DNA from: Hyperoodon ampullatus
Taxonomy: Eukaryota > Chordata > Mammalia > Artiodactyla > Ziphiidae
Assembly: GCA_949752795.1 (NCBI GenBank)
Contig: CATKHW010000058.1
Span: 806,001 to 870,000, forward strand
DNA length: 64,000 nt
Direction: 5' to 3'
In this document: positions 11,361 through 25,258 of the stretch, piece after piece
How the letters are laid out: every line of letters starts with the position of its first letter
How positions within the stretch are numbered: the stretch's first letter is position 1
Notes under the pieces: generated by a model
The model's database searches: none
Seen by the model: only the letters and a program-made list of their open reading frames with translations
Told to the model about the DNA's origin: nothing
Program-made: the position numbers and the translations under genes

Positions 11361-13095
11361 TAAGATATCACTTATGAAGATCCTGTAAACATGGCTACAC
11401 TTGAACTGAGTTAGGAAATAGAACAGCGTCTCACATTTAGAAAACACTCTTATGCCTGCTTAAGGGGGAAGGAGAGGTGGGGTGATGCATAAAACCAGAA
11501 TATGATATAAGCACAGGTACCGTTCCAAAAACCAACTATGGAATAGACAAGACCTACACCTTCCTCAATGAAAGGGACTCAAAACCCCATATTTCCCGCA
11601 GAGGAATATATCTGACTAGTAAGAATCTTAAAACCTATGTATTGATATGTCTCCGTAAGGGAATCAAGTGTGTCTACACTGGCATAAACATGGCAGCGAG
11701 AATCAGCTCAAACCCACTATAAAAAGGAATTTCAAAAACAAAACAAAAAAACTGGGAAATTCTTTACAAATCCCTCAGGGTCTCTGAAGAAACCTGGAAT
11801 GACCCTATCTACAATGACAGCTGGATGTGGCATAAGGAGGGACACTTGGGACTGAGACGATTGGTGAGATTGGGTGAGCAAATGCAGACCCTTTAAAGCA
11901 CAAATGCTTGGCACCCATTCCATGGGTCCCAACTCTCCAGGTTGAAGGGAATATTACTACAGCTATAACATGTACGGGAATCCTAGAGAATGGACACACT
12001 GTGAATACGAAAGGTTTCTAAAACTCAACGAATAGTCCCTCTCCTGGTGCTCCGGTTTGACTTTCCATCTGCTTTACTATCAACCTCCCAACTTGGAGAG
12101 ACAGCCCCTTTAACCTCCTGGTTCGCACAAATTTCCAATTTGGCAGAGGATGAAAGGGAAGAGGGAGAACCAATGAGAGAGTAGCTTTTAGGCATATGGA
12201 CGGGCACATATCACTGTAATTTCCCGGCAGGAAGAAGAATTAACCAAAGTCTCAGTCCCCCACCGGGAACCAGCATAGGTCCTGAACCAAAATGTTGGAC
12301 TTGCGGTCAGCTCACCAAAAACGAGTTGAAATATGGAGCTCAGGGGCACAGCAATTCACAAACTGGCCGAGTAATAAAGGACAACTATCGTCCAAAAATC
12401 TGTTGAGGGAAGGCAATGAGGCGGACTTGAGAGCGAGGCAGAATAGCAGGAAACAGATTTCAAGAGGTACGTTGGAATCGCCTTTAAAGCACAGGAAGAG
12501 GGGCACAACTTCGACAATGATGCACTTGGCCAAAAAGGGCGTATGCATTTTCTCCTGAATTCAGGAGAAAATGCATATGCCCTTTTTGGCCAAGCAAGCA
12601 AGCGGGCAATGCAAATCTGCACTACAAAGGAGTATCACTTCCCACCGGTCAAAAGGGACATCCACAAAATGTGTAAAAACCAGAAAGGCAAGACAGGCCC
12701 TGGAGAACAGGGAGCCTTGTTATGCTGATGGGCGGGATGTAAATTGCCAACTGCCTCTCTGGAGGGGTACATTATGTTCCCTAAAACAAGTAAAGAACAG
12801 AGCTACAGAGCCAAGGGCACTTCCAGTCTTGGGAATATACCTTGGGAAAACTGAAAATCAATAAGACAGAGCCACCCCAATATTTAGGGCTGCACTGCTT
12901 ACAAGGACCTCAACTTGGGTACACCTTAAATATCCCAGGAATTATAAAAATGGTTCAAAAAATTGTGGTACTTACGTACGATGGAATATCCCTCAGCCAT
13001 GAAATCAATGTCATAAGACCAGTAGCAGCAAAATGGGTGGATTCAGGTACGATGATTCTAAGTGAAATAAGTCACACAGAAAAAGAAACTTATCA
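11361..13095 (+). repeat. Satellite monomer 6 (palindrome apex deletion)
   Basis: 1,735 bp. The palindrome at 12525-12594 lost 4 bp exactly at its apex, leaving CTCCTGAATTCAGGAG. Its two arms carry matching changes, GCATTTT on the left and AAAATGC on the right, where the consensus has GCGTTTT and AAAACGC. One further mismatch (CATATGCC) lies in the right arm. Confidence 0.9.
12525..12594. repeat. Palindrome of unit 6 with central 4-bp deletion
   Basis: 70 bp instead of 74 bp. The central TATA/ATAT step is missing, so an EcoRI-type GAATTC forms the apex. Symmetric G-to-A (left) and C-to-T (right) changes keep those positions paired. Confidence 0.9.
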
Positions 13096-14832
13096 TAAGA
13101 TATCACTTATGAAGATCCTGTAAACATGGCTACACTTGAACTGAGTTAGGAAAGAGAACAGTGTCTCACAATTAGAAAACACTGTTATGCCTGCTTAAGG
13201 GGAAGGACAGGTGGGGTGATGCATAAAACCAGAGTTTGATATAAGCACAGGTACCGTTCCAAAAACCAACTATGGAATAGAAAAGACCTACACCTTCCTC
13301 AGTGAAAGGGACTCAAAACCCCATATTTCCTGCAGAGGAATATATCTGACTTGTGAGAATCTTAAAGCCTATGTATTCATATGTCTCTGTAAGGGATCAA
13401 GTGTGTCTAGACTGGCATAAACATGGCAGCGAGAATCAGCTCAAACCCACTATAAAAAGGAATTTCAAAAACAAAACAGAAAAACTGGGAAATTCTTTAC
13501 AATTCCTTCACGGTCTCTGATGAAACCTGGAATGACCCTATCTACAATGACAGCAGGATGTGGCATAAGGCTGGTCACTTGGGACTGAGAGGATTGGTGA
13601 GATTGGGTGAGCATATGCAGACCATTTAAAGCACAAATGCATGGCACCCATTTCATGGGTCCCAACTCTCCAGTTTGAAGGGAATATTACAACAGTTATA
13701 ACATGTACGGGAAACCTAGAGAACGGACACACTGTGAATACGAAAGGTTTCTAAAACTCAACGAATAGTCCCTCTCCTGGTGCTCCGGTTTGACTTTCCA
13801 TCTGCTTTACTATCAATCTCCCAACTTGGAGAGACAGACCATTGAACCTCCTGGTTCGCACAGGTTTCCAATTTGGCAGAGGATGAAAGGGAAGGGGGAG
13901 AACCAATGAGAGAGTAGCTCTTAGGCATTTGGATGGGCACATATCACTCTAACTTCCCTGCAGGAAAAAGAATTAACCAAAGTCTCAGCCACCCACCGGG
14001 AACCAGCATAGGTCCTGAACCAAAATTTTAGACTTGCGGTCAGCTCAACAAAAACGAGTTGAAAAATGGAGCTCAGGGGCACAGCAATTCACAAACTGGC
14101 TGAGTAATAAAGGACAACTATCGTCCACAAATCTGTTGACGGAAGGCAACAAGGCGGACTTGAAAGCGAGGCAGAATAGCAGAAAACAAATTTCAAGAGG
14201 TACGTTGGAATCACCTTTAAAGCACAGGAAGAGGGGCACAACTTCGACAATGATGCACTTGGCCAAAAAGGGCATATGTGTTTTCTCCTGAATATATTCA
14301 GGAGAAAACGCATACGACCTTTTTGGCCAAGCAAGCAAGCGGGCAATGCAAATCTGCACTACAAAGAAGTATCACTTCCCACCGGTCAAAAGGGACATCC
14401 ACAAAATGTGTAAAAACCACAAAGGCAAGACAGGCCCTGGAGAACAGGGAGCCTTGTTATGCTGATGGGCGGGATGTAAATTGCCAACTGCCTCTCTGGA
14501 GGAGTGCATTGTGTTCCCTAAAACAAGTAAACAACAGAGCTACAGAGCCAAGGGCACTTCCAGTCTAGGGAATATTCCTTGGGAAAACTGAAAATCAATA
14601 AGACAGAGCCACCCCAAAATTTAGGGCTGCACTGCTTACAAGGACCTCAACTTGGGTACACATTAAATATCCCAGGAAATATAAAAATGGTTCAAAAAAT
14701 TGTGGTACTTACGTACGATGGAATATCCCTCAGCCATGAAATCAATGTCATAAGACCAGTAGCAGCAAAATGGGTGGATTCAGGTACGATGATTCTAAGT
14801 GAAATAAGTCACACAGAAAAAGAAACTTATCA
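13096..14832 (+). repeat. Satellite monomer 7 (type B)
   Basis: 1,737 bp. Carries the type-B markers GACAGCAGGATG, GACAGACCATTGAACC and GTCCACAAATCTG. Apex at 14294/14295. The left arm reads GGGCATATGTG and the right arm CATACGACC, so the arms pair imperfectly. Confidence 0.9.
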
Positions 14833-16569
14833 TAAGATATCACTTACGAAGATCCTGTAAACATGGCTACACTTGAACTGAGTTAGGAAAGAGAACAGTG
14901 TCTCACAATTAGAAAACACTCTTATGCCTGCTTAAGGGGGAAGGAGAGGTGGGGTGATGCATAAAACCAGAGTTTGATATAAGCACAGGTACCGTTCCAA
15001 AAACCAACTATGGAATAGACAAGACCTACACCTTCCTCAGTGAAAGGGATTCAAAACACCATATTTCCCACAGAGGAATATATCTGACTAGTAAGAATCT
15101 AAAAACCTATGGATTGATATGTCTCCGTAGGGAATCAAGTGTGTCTAGACTGGCATAAACATGGCAGGGAGAATCAGCTCAAACCCACTATAAAAAAGAA
15201 TTTCAAAAGCAAAACAAAAAACCTGGGAAATTCTTTACAATTCCTTCAGGGTCTCTGATGAAACCTGGAATGACCCTATCTACAACGACAGCTGGATGTG
15301 GCATAAGGCTGGACACTTCGGACTGAGAGGATTGGTGAGATTGGGTGAGCAAATGCAGACCCTTTAAAGCAATAATGCATGGCACCCATTCCATGGGTCC
15401 CAAATCTCCAGGTTGAAGGGTATATTACTACAGTTATAACATGTACCGGAATCCTAGAGAACGGACACACTGTGAATACAAAAGGTTTCTAAAACTCAAC
15501 GAATAGTCCCTCTCCTGGTGCTCCGGTTTGACTTTCCATCTGCTTTACTATCAACCTCCCAACTTGGAGAGACAGCCCCTTTAACCTCCTGGTTCGCACA
15601 GGTTGCCAATTTGGCAGAGGATGAAAGGGAAGAGGGAGAACCAATGAGAGAGTAGCTGTTAGGCATTTGAACGGGCACATATCACTGTAATTTCCCAGCA
15701 GGAAGAAGAATTAACCAAAGTCTCAGCCACCCACCGGGAACCAGTATAGGTCCTGAACCAAAATTTTGGACTTGCGGTCAGCTCACCAAAAACGAGTTGA
15801 AAAATGGAGCTCAGGGGCACAGCAATTCACAAACTGGCCGAGTAATAAAGGACAACTATCGTCCAAAATCTGTTGAAGGAAGACAACGAGGCGGACGTGA
15901 AAGTGAGGCAGAATAGCAGGAAAGAGATTTCAAGAGGTACGTTGGAATCACCTTTAAAGCACAGGAAGAGGGGCACAACTTCGACAATGATGCACTTGGC
16001 CAAAAAGCGCGTATGCGTTTTCTCCTGAATATATTCAGGAGAAAACGCATACGACCTTTTTGGCCAAGCAAGCAAGCGGGCAATGCAAATCTGCACTACA
16101 AAGAAGTATCACTTCCCACCGGTCAAAAGGGACATCCACAAAATGTGTAAAAACCACAAAGGCAAGACAGGCCCTGGAGAACAGGGAGCCTTGTTATGCT
16201 GATGGGCGGGATGTAAATTGCCAACTGCCTCTCTGGAGGAGTGCATTGTGTTCCCTAAAACAAGTAAACAACAGAGCTACAGAGCCAAGGGCACTTCCAG
16301 TCTAGGGAATATTCCTTGGGAAAACTGAAAATCAATAAGACAGAGCCACCCCAAAATTTAGGGCTGCACTGCTTACAAGGACCTCAACTTGGGTACACAT
16401 TAAATATCCCAGGAAATATAAAAATGGTTCAAAAAATTGTGGTACTTACATACGATGGAATATCCCTCAGCCATGAAATCAATGTCATAAGACCAGTAGC
16501 AGCAAAATGGGTGGATTCAGGTACGATGATTCTAAGTGAAATAAGTCACACAGAAAAAGAAACTTATCA
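14833..16569 (+). repeat. Satellite monomer 8 (type A)
   Basis: 1,737 bp. Carries the type-A markers GACACTTCGGACTGAG, TGTTGAAGGAAGACAACG and AAAAAGCGCGTATG. Apex at 16031/16032. Almost identical to unit 9 across the A-specific part. Confidence 0.9.
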
Positions 16570-18306
16570 TAAGATATCACTTACGAAGATCCTGTAAACA
16601 TGGCTACACTTGAACTGAGTTAGGAAAGAGAACAGTGTCTCACAATTAGAAAACACTCTTATGCCTGCTTAAGGGGGAAGGAGAGGTGGGGTGATGCATA
16701 AAACCAGAGTTTGATATAAGCACAGGTACCGTTCCAAAAACCAACTATGGAATAGACAAGACCTACACCTTCCTCAGTGAAAGGGATTCAAAACACCATA
16801 TTTCCCACAGAGGAATATATCTGACTAGTAAGAATCTAAAAACCTATGGATTGATATGTCTCCGTAGGGAATCAAGTGTGTCTAGACTGGCATAAACATG
16901 GCAGGGAGAATCAGCTCAAACCCACTATAAAAAAGAATTTCAAAAGCAAAACAAAAAACCTGGGAAATTCTTTACAATTCCTTCAGGGTCTCTGATGAAA
17001 CCTGGAATGACCCTATCTACAACGACAGCTGGATGTGGCATAAGGCTGGACACTTCGGACTGAGAGGATTGGTGAGATTGGGTGAGCAAATGCAGACCCT
17101 TTAAAGCAATAATGCATGGCACCCATTCCATGGGTCCCAAATCTCCAGGTTGAAGGGTATATTACTACAGTTATAACATGTACCGGAATCCTAGAGAACG
17201 GACACACTGTGAATACAAAAGGTTTCTAAAACTCAACGAATAGTCCCTCTCCTGGTGCTCCGGTTTGACTTTCCATCTGCTTTACTATCAACCTCCCAAC
17301 TTGGAGAGACAGCCCCTTTAACCTCCTGGTTCGCACAGGTTGCCAATTTGGCAGAGGATGAAAGGGAAGAGGGAGAACCAATGAGAGAGTAGCTGTTAGG
17401 CATTTGAACGGGCACATATCACTGTAATTTCCCAGCAGGAAGAAGAATTAACCAAAGTCTCAGCCACCCACCGGGAACCAGTATAGGTCCTGAACCAAAA
17501 TTTTGGACTTGCGGTCAGCTCACCAAAAACGAGTTGAAAAATGGAGCTCAGGGGCACAGCAATTCACAAACTGGCCGAGTAATAAAGGACAACTATCGTC
17601 CAAAATCTGTTGAAGGAAGACAACGAGGCGGACGTGAAAGTGAGGCAGAATAGCAGGAAAGAGATTTCAAGAGGTACGTTGGAATCACCTTTAAAGCACA
17701 GGAAGAGGGGCACAACTTCGACAATGATGCACTTGGCCAAAAAGCGCGTATGCGTTTTCTCCTGAATATATTCAGGAGAAAACGCATACACCAGTTTTGG
17801 CCAAGCAAGCAAGCGGGAAATGCAAATCTGCACTACAAAGAAGTATCACTTCCCACCGGTCAAAAGGGACATCCACAAAATGTGTAAAAACCAGAAAGGC
17901 AAGACAGGCCCTGGAGAACAGGGAGCCTTGTTGTGCTGATGGGCGGGATGTAAATTGCCAACTGCCTCTCTGGAGGAGTGCATTGTGTTCCCTAAAACAA
18001 GTAAACAACAGAGCTACAGAGCCAAGGGCACTTCCAGTCTAGGGAATATTCCTTGGGAAAACTGAAAATCAATAAGACAGAGCCACCCCAAAATTTAGTG
18101 CAGCACTGCTTACAAGGACCTCAACTTGGGTAGACCTTAAATACCCCAGGAAATATAAAAACGGTTAGAAAAATTGTGGCACTTACGTACGATGGAATAT
18201 CCCTCAGCCATGAAATCAATGTCATAAGACCAGTAGCAGCAAAATGGGTGGATTCAGGTATGATGATTCTAAGTGAAATAAGTCACACAGAAAAAGAAAC
18301 TTATCA
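16570..18306 (+). repeat. Satellite monomer 9 (type A, first half of dimer 1)
   Basis: 1,737 bp, type A. Differs from unit 8 in ACTTACATACG (a lost CpG, near 16447, at the end of unit 8's copy of this site) and in the right palindrome arm, CATACACCAGTTTTGG. Apex at 17768/17769. Its 3' part has the variant AAAACGGTTAGAAAAATTG. Confidence 0.9.
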
Positions 18307-20045
18307 TAAGATATCACTTATGAAGATCCTGTAAACATGGCTACACTTGAACTGAGTTAGGAAAGAGAACAGTGTCTCACAATTAGAAAATACTGTTATG
18401 CCTGCTTAAGGGGGAAGGACAGGTGGGGTGATGCATAAAACCAGAGTTTGATATAAGCACAGGTACCGTTCCAAAAACCAACTATGGAATAGACAAGACC
18501 TACACCTTCCTCAGTGAAAGGGACTCAAAACCCCATATTTCCCGCAGAGGAATATATCTGACTTGTGAGAATCTTAAAGCCTATGTATTGATATGTCTCT
18601 GTAAGGGATGAAGTGTGTCTAGACTGGCATAAACATGGCAGCGAGAATCAGCTCAAACCCACTATAAAAAGGAATTTCAAAAACAAAAAAAAAAAAAATG
18701 GGAAATTCTTTACAATTCCTTCACGGTCTCTGATGAAACCTGGAATGACCCTATCTACAATGACAGCAGGATGTGTCATAAGGCTGGTCACTTGGGACTG
18801 AGAGGATTGGTGAGATTGGGTGAGCATATGCAGACCATTTAAAGCACAAATGCATGGCACCCATTTCATGGGTCCCAACTCTCCAGGTTGAAGGGAATAT
18901 TACAACAGTTATAACATGTACGGGAAACCTAGAGAACGGACACACTGTGAATACGAAAGGTTTCTAAAACTCAACGAATAGTCCCTCTCCTGGTGCTCCG
19001 GTTTGACTTTCCATCTGCTTTACTATCAATCTCCCAACTTGGAGAGACAGACCATTGAACCTCCTGGTTCGCACAGGTTTCCAATTTGGCAGAGGATGAA
19101 AGGGAAGGGGGAGAACCAATGAGAGAGTAGCTCTTAGGCATTTGGATGGGCACATATCACTCTAACTTCCCGGCAGGAAGAAGAATTAACCAAAGTCTCA
19201 GCCACCCACCGGGAACCAGCATAGGTCCTGAACCAAAATTTTAGACTTGCGGTCAGCTGAACAAAAACGAGTTGAAAAATGGAGCTCAGGGGCACAGCAA
19301 TTCACAAACTGGCTGAGTAATAAAGGACAACTATCGTCCACAAATCTGTTGAGGGAAGGCAACAAGGCGGACTTGAAAGCGAGGCAGAATAGCAGAAAAC
19401 AAATTTCAAGAGGTACGTTGGAATCACCTTTAAAGCACAGGAAGAGGGGCACAACTTCGACAATGATGCACTTGGCCAAAAAGCGCGTATGTGTTTTCTC
19501 CTGAATATATTCAGGAGAAAACGCATACGACCTTTTTGGCCAAGCAAGCAAGCGGGCAATGCAAATCTGCACTACAAAGAAGTATCACTTCCCACCGGTC
19601 AAAAGGGACATCCACAAAATGTGTAAAAACCACAAAGGCAAGACAGGCCCTGGAGAACAGGGAGCCTTGTTATGCTGATGGGCGGGATGTAAATTGCCAA
19701 CTGCCTCTCTGGAGGAGTGCATTGTGTTCCCTAAAACAAGTAAACAACAGAGCTACAGAGCCAAGGGCACTTCCAGTCTAGGGAATATTCCTTGGGAAAA
19801 CTGAAAATCAATAAGACAGAGCCACCCCAAAATTTAGGGCTGCACTGCTTACAAGGACCTCAACTTGAGTACACATTAAATATCCCAGGAAATATAAAAA
19901 TGGTTCAAAAAATTGTGGTACTTACGTACGATGGAATATCCCTCAGCCATGAAATCAATGTCATAAGACCAGTAGCAGCAAAATGGGTGGATTCAGGTAC
20001 GATGATTCTAAGTGAAATAAGTCACACAGAAAAAGAAACTTATCA
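18307..20045 (+). repeat. Satellite monomer 10 (type B)
   Basis: 1,739 bp, type B. The A-rich tail is an uninterrupted run of 14 A (18685-18698), whereas most copies have C-interrupted AAAACAAAACAAAAAAAC. Apex at 19507/19508. Confidence 0.9.
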
Positions 20046-21782
20046 TAAGATATCACTTACGAAGATCCTGTAAACATGGCTACACTTGAACTGAGTTAGG
20101 AAAGAGAACAGTGTCTCACAATTAGAAAACACTCTTATGCCTGCTTAAGGGGGAAGGAGAGGTGGGGTGATGCATAAAACCAGAGTTTGATATAAGCACA
20201 GGTACCGTTCCAAAAACCAACTATGGAATAGACAAGACCTACACCTTCCTCAGTGAAAGGGATTCAAAACACCATATTTCCCACAGAGGAATATATCTGA
20301 CTAGTAAGAATCTAAAAACCTATGGATTGATATGTCTCCGTAGGGAATCAAGTGTGTCTAGACTGGCATAAACATGGCAGGGAGAATCAGCTCAAACCCA
20401 CTATAAAAAAGAATTTCAAAAGCAAAACAAAAAACCTGGGAAATTCTTTACAATTCCTTCAGGGTCTCTGATGAAACCTGGAATGACCCTATCTACAACG
20501 ACAGCTGGATGTGGCATAAGGCTGGACACTTCGGACTGAGAGGATTGGTGAGATTGGGTGAGCAAATGCAGACCCTTTAAAGCAATAATGCATGGCACCC
20601 ATTCCATGGGTCCCAAATCTCCAGGTTGAAGGGTATATTACTACAGTTATAACATGTACCGGAATCCTAGAGAACGGACACACTGTGAATACAAAAGGTT
20701 TCTAAAACTCAACGAATAGTCCCTCTCCTGGTGCTCCGGTTTGACTTTCCATCTGCTTTACTATCAACCTCCCAACTTGGAGAGACAGCCCCTTTAACCT
20801 CCTGGTTCGCACAGGTTGCCAATTTGGCAGAGGATGAAAGGGAAGAGGGAGAACCAATGAGAGAGTAGCTGTTAGGCATTTGAACGGGCACATATCACTG
20901 TAATTTCCCAGCAGGAAGAAGAATTAACCAAAGTCTCAGCCACCCACCGGGAACCAGTATAGGTCCTGAACCAAAATTTTGGACTTGCGGTCAGCTCACC
21001 AAAAACGAGTTGAAAAATGGAGCTCAGGGGCACAGCAATTCACAAACTGGCCGAGTAATAAAGGACAACTATCGTCCAAAATCTGTTGAAGGAAGACAAC
21101 GAGGCGGACGTGAAAGTGAGGCAGAATAGCAGGAAAGAGATTTCAAGAGGTACGTTGGAATCACCTTTAAAGCACAGGAAGAGGGGCACAACTTCGACAA
21201 TGATGCACTTGGCCAAAAAGCGCGTATGCGTTTTCTCCTGAATATATTCAGGAGAAAACGCATACACCAGTTTTGGCCAAGCAAGCAAGCGGGAAATGCA
21301 AATCTGCACTACAAAGAAGTATCACTTCCCACCGGTCAAAAGGGACATCCACAAAATGTGTAAAAACCAGAAAGGCAAGACAGGCCCTGGAGAACAGGGA
21401 GCCTTGTTGTGCTGATGGGCGGGATGTAAATTGCCAACTGCCTCTCTGGAGGAGTGCATTGTGTTCCCTAAAACAAGTAAACAACAGAGCTACAGAGCCA
21501 AGGGCACTTCCAGTCTAGGGAATATTCCTTGGGAAAACTGAAAATCAATAAGACAGAGCCACCCCAAAATTTAGTGCAGCACTGCTTACAAGGACCTCAA
21601 CTTGGGTAGACCTTAAATACCCCAGGAAATATAAAAACGGTTAGAAAAATTGTGGCACTTACGTACGATGGAATATCCCTCAGCCATGAAATCAATGTCA
21701 TAAGACCAGTAGCAGCAAAATGGGTGGATTCAGGTATGATGATTCTAAGTGAAATAAGTCACACAGAAAAAGAAACTTATCA
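20046..21782 (+). repeat. Satellite monomer 11 (type A)
   Basis: 1,737 bp, type A, the counterpart of unit 9 one dimer later. Apex at 21244/21245, with the same CATACACCAGTTTTGG right arm. Confidence 0.9.
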
Positions 21783-23521
21783 TAAGATATCACTTATGAA
21801 GATCCTGTAAACATGGCTACACTTGAACTGAGTTAGGAAAGAGAACAGTGTCTCACAATTAGAAAATACTGTTATGCCTGCTTAAGGGGGAAGGACAGGT
21901 GGGGTGATGCATAAAACCAGAGTTTGATATAAGCACAGGTACCGTTCCAAAAACCAACTATGGAATAGACAAGACCTACACCTTCCTCAGTGAAAGGGAC
22001 TCAAAACCCCATATTTCCCGCAGAGGAATATATCTGACTTGTGAGAATCTTAAAGCCTATGTATTGATATGTCTCTGTAAGGGATGAAGTGTGTCTAGAC
22101 TGGCATAAACATGGCAGCGAGAATCAGCTCAAACCCACTATAAAAAGGAATTTCAAAAACAAAACAAAAAAAACTGGGAAATTCTTTACAATTCCTTCAC
22201 GGTCTCTGATGAAACCTGGAATGACCCTATCTACAATGACAGCAGGATGTGTCATAAGGCTGGTCACTTGGGACTGAGAGGATTGGTGAGATTGGGTGAG
22301 CATATGCAGACCATTTAAAGCACAAATGCATGGCACCCATTTCATGGGTCCCAACTCTCCAGGTTGAAGGGAATATTACAACAGTTATAACATGTACGGG
22401 AAACCTAGAGAACGGACACACTGTGAATACGAAAGGTTTCTAAAACTCAACGAATAGTCCCTCTCCTGGTGCTCCGGTTTGACTTTCCATCTGCTTTACT
22501 ATCAATCTCCCAACTTGGAGAGACAGACCATTGAACCTCCTGGTTCGCACAGGTTTCCAATTTGGCAGAGGATGAAAGGGAAGGGGGAGAACCAATGAGA
22601 GAGTAGCTCTTAGGCATTTGGATGGGCACATATCACTCTAACTTCCCGGCAGGAAGAAGAATTAACCAAAGTCTCAGCCACCCACCGGGAACCAGCATAG
22701 GTCCTGAACCAAAATTTTAGACTTGCGGTCAGCTGAACAAAAACGAGTTGAAAAATGGAGCTCAGGGGCACAGCAATTCACAAACTGGCTGAGTAATAAA
22801 GGACAACTATCGTCCACAAATCTGTTGAGGGAAGGCAACAAGGCGGACTTGAAAGCGAGGCAGAATAGCAGAAAACAAATTTCAAGAGGTACGTTGGAAT
22901 CACCTTTAAAGCACAGGAAGAGGGGCACAACTTCGACAATGATGCACTTGGCCAAAAAGCGCGTATGTGTTTTCTCCTGAATATATTCAGGAGAAAACGC
23001 ATACGACCTTTTTGGCCAAGCAAGCAAGCGGGAAATGCAAATCTGCACTACAAAGAAGTATCACTTCCCACCGGTCAAAAGGGACATCCACAAAATGTGT
23101 AAAAACCACAAAGGCAAGACAGGCCCTGGAGAACAGGGAGCCTTGTTATGCTGATGGGCGGGATGTAAATTGCCAACTGCCTCTCTGGAGGAGTGCATTG
23201 TGTTCCCTAAAACAAGTAAACAACAGAGCTACAGAGCCAAGGGCACTTCCAGTCTAGGGAATATTCCTTGGGAAAACTGAAAATCAATAAGACAGAGCCA
23301 CCCCAAAATTTAGGGCTGCACTGCTTACAAGGACCTCAACTTGGGTACACATTAAATATCCCAGGAAATATAAAAATGGTTCAAAAAATTGTGGTACTTA
23401 CGTACGATGGAATATCCCTCAGCCATGAAATCAATGTCATAAGACCAGTAGCAGCAAAATGGGTGGATTCAGGTACGATGATTCTAAGTGAAATAAGTCA
23501 CACAGAAAAAGAAACTTATCA
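21783..23521 (+). repeat. Satellite monomer 12 (type B)
   Basis: 1,739 bp, type B. Apex at 22983/22984. Unlike unit 10 it keeps the C-interrupted A-rich tail, one of the few differences between the two dimers. Confidence 0.9.
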
Positions 23522-25258
23522 TAAGATATCACTTACGAAGATCCTGTAAACATGGCTACACTTGAACTGAGTTAGGAAAGAGAACAGTGTCTCACAATTA
23601 GAAAACACTCTTATGCCTGCTTAAGGGGGAAGGAGAGGTGGGGTGATGCATAAAACCAGAGTTTGATATAAGCACAGGTACCGTTCCAAAAACCAACTAT
23701 GGAATAGACAAGACCTACACCTTCCTCAGTGAAAGGGATTCAAAACACCATATTTCCCACAGAGGAATATATCTGACTAGTAAGAATCTAAAAACCTATG
23801 GATTGATATGTCTCCGTAGGGAATCAAGTGTGTCTAGACTGGCATAAACATGGCAGGGAGAATCAGCTCAAACCCACTATAAAAAAGAATTTCAAAAGCA
23901 AAACAAAAAACCTGGGAAATTCTTTACAATTCCTTCAGGGTCTCTGATGAAACCTGGAATGACCCTATCTACAACGACAGCTGGATGTGGCATAAGGCTG
24001 GACACTTCGGACTGAGAGGATTGGTGAGATTGGGTGAGCAAATGCAGACCCTTTAAAGCAATAATGCATGGCACCCATTCCATGGGTCCCAAATCTCCAG
24101 GTTGAAGGGTATATTACTACAGTTATAACATGTACCGGAATCCTAGAGAACGGACACACTGTGAATACAAAAGGTTTCTAAAACTCAACGAATAGTCCCT
24201 CTCCTGGTGCTCCGGTTTGACTTTCCATCTGCTTTACTATCAACCTCCCAACTTGGAGAGACAGCCCCTTTAACCTCCTGGTTCGCACAGGTTGCCAATT
24301 TGGCAGAGGATGAAAGGGAAGAGGGAGAACCAATGAGAGAGTAGCTGTTAGGCATTTGAACGGGCACATATCACTGTAATTTCCCAGCAGGAAGAAGAAT
24401 TAACCAAAGTCTCAGCCACCCACCGGGAACCAGTATAGGTCCTGAACCAAAATTTTGGACTTGCGGTCAGCTCACCAAAAACGAGTTGAAAAATGGAGCT
24501 CAGGGGCACAGCAATTCACAAACTGGCCGAGTAATAAAGGACAACTATCGTCCAAAATCTGTTGAAGGAAGACAACGAGGCGGACTTGAAAGTGAGGCAG
24601 AATAGCAGGAAAGAGATTTCAAGAGGTACGTTGGAATCACCTTTAAAGCACAGGAAGAGGGGCACAACTTCGACAATGATGCAGTTGGCCAAAAAGCGCG
24701 TATGCGTTTTCTCCTGAATATATTCAGGAGAAAACGCATACACCAGTTTTGGCCAAGCAAGCAAGCGGGAAATGCAAATCTGCACTACAAAGAAGTATCA
24801 CTTCCCACCGGTCAAAAGGGACATCCACAAAATGTGTAAAAACCAGAAAGGCAAGACAGGCCCTGGAGAACAGGGAGCCTTGTTATGCTGATGGGCGGGA
24901 TGTAAATTGCCAACTGCCTCTCTGGAGGAGTGCATTGTGTTCCCTAAAACAAGTAAACAACAGAGCTACAGAGCCAAGGGCACTTCCAGTCTAGGGAATA
25001 TTCCTTGGGAAAACTGAAAATCAATAAGACAGAGCCACCCCAAAATTTAGTGCAGCACTGCTTACAAGGACCTCAACTTGGGTAGACCTTAAATACCCCA
25101 GGAAATATAAAAACGGTTCAAAAAATTGTGGCACTTACGTACGATGGAATATCCCTCAGCCATGAAATCAATGTCATAAGACCAGTAGCAGCAAAATGGG
25201 TGGATTCAGGTACGATGATTCTAAGTGAAATAAGTCACACAGAAAAAGCAACTTATCA
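23522..25258 (+). repeat. Satellite monomer 13 (type A)
   Basis: 1,737 bp, type A. Apex at 24720/24721. Private change GATGCAGTTGGCC at the left foot of the palindrome, and AAAACGGTTCAAAAAATTG rather than the GGTTAGAAAAATTG of units 9 and 11. Confidence 0.9.

Larger units (their letters stand above)
16570..20045 (+). repeat. Dimeric higher-order repeat, copy 1 (units 9+10)
   Basis: A type-A monomer (1,737 bp) followed by a type-B monomer (1,739 bp) gives a 3,476-bp unit that is repeated almost unchanged at 20046-23521. Rare variants such as GGTTAGAAAAATTGTGGC and GGGATGAAGTGTGTC recur at exactly this spacing. Confidence 0.85.
20046..23521 (+). repeat. Dimeric higher-order repeat, copy 2 (units 11+12)
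   Basis: Second 3,476-bp A+B dimer. It is followed by one more type-A unit (unit 13); unit 14 is neither type, so the dimer series ends there. Confidence 0.85.
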
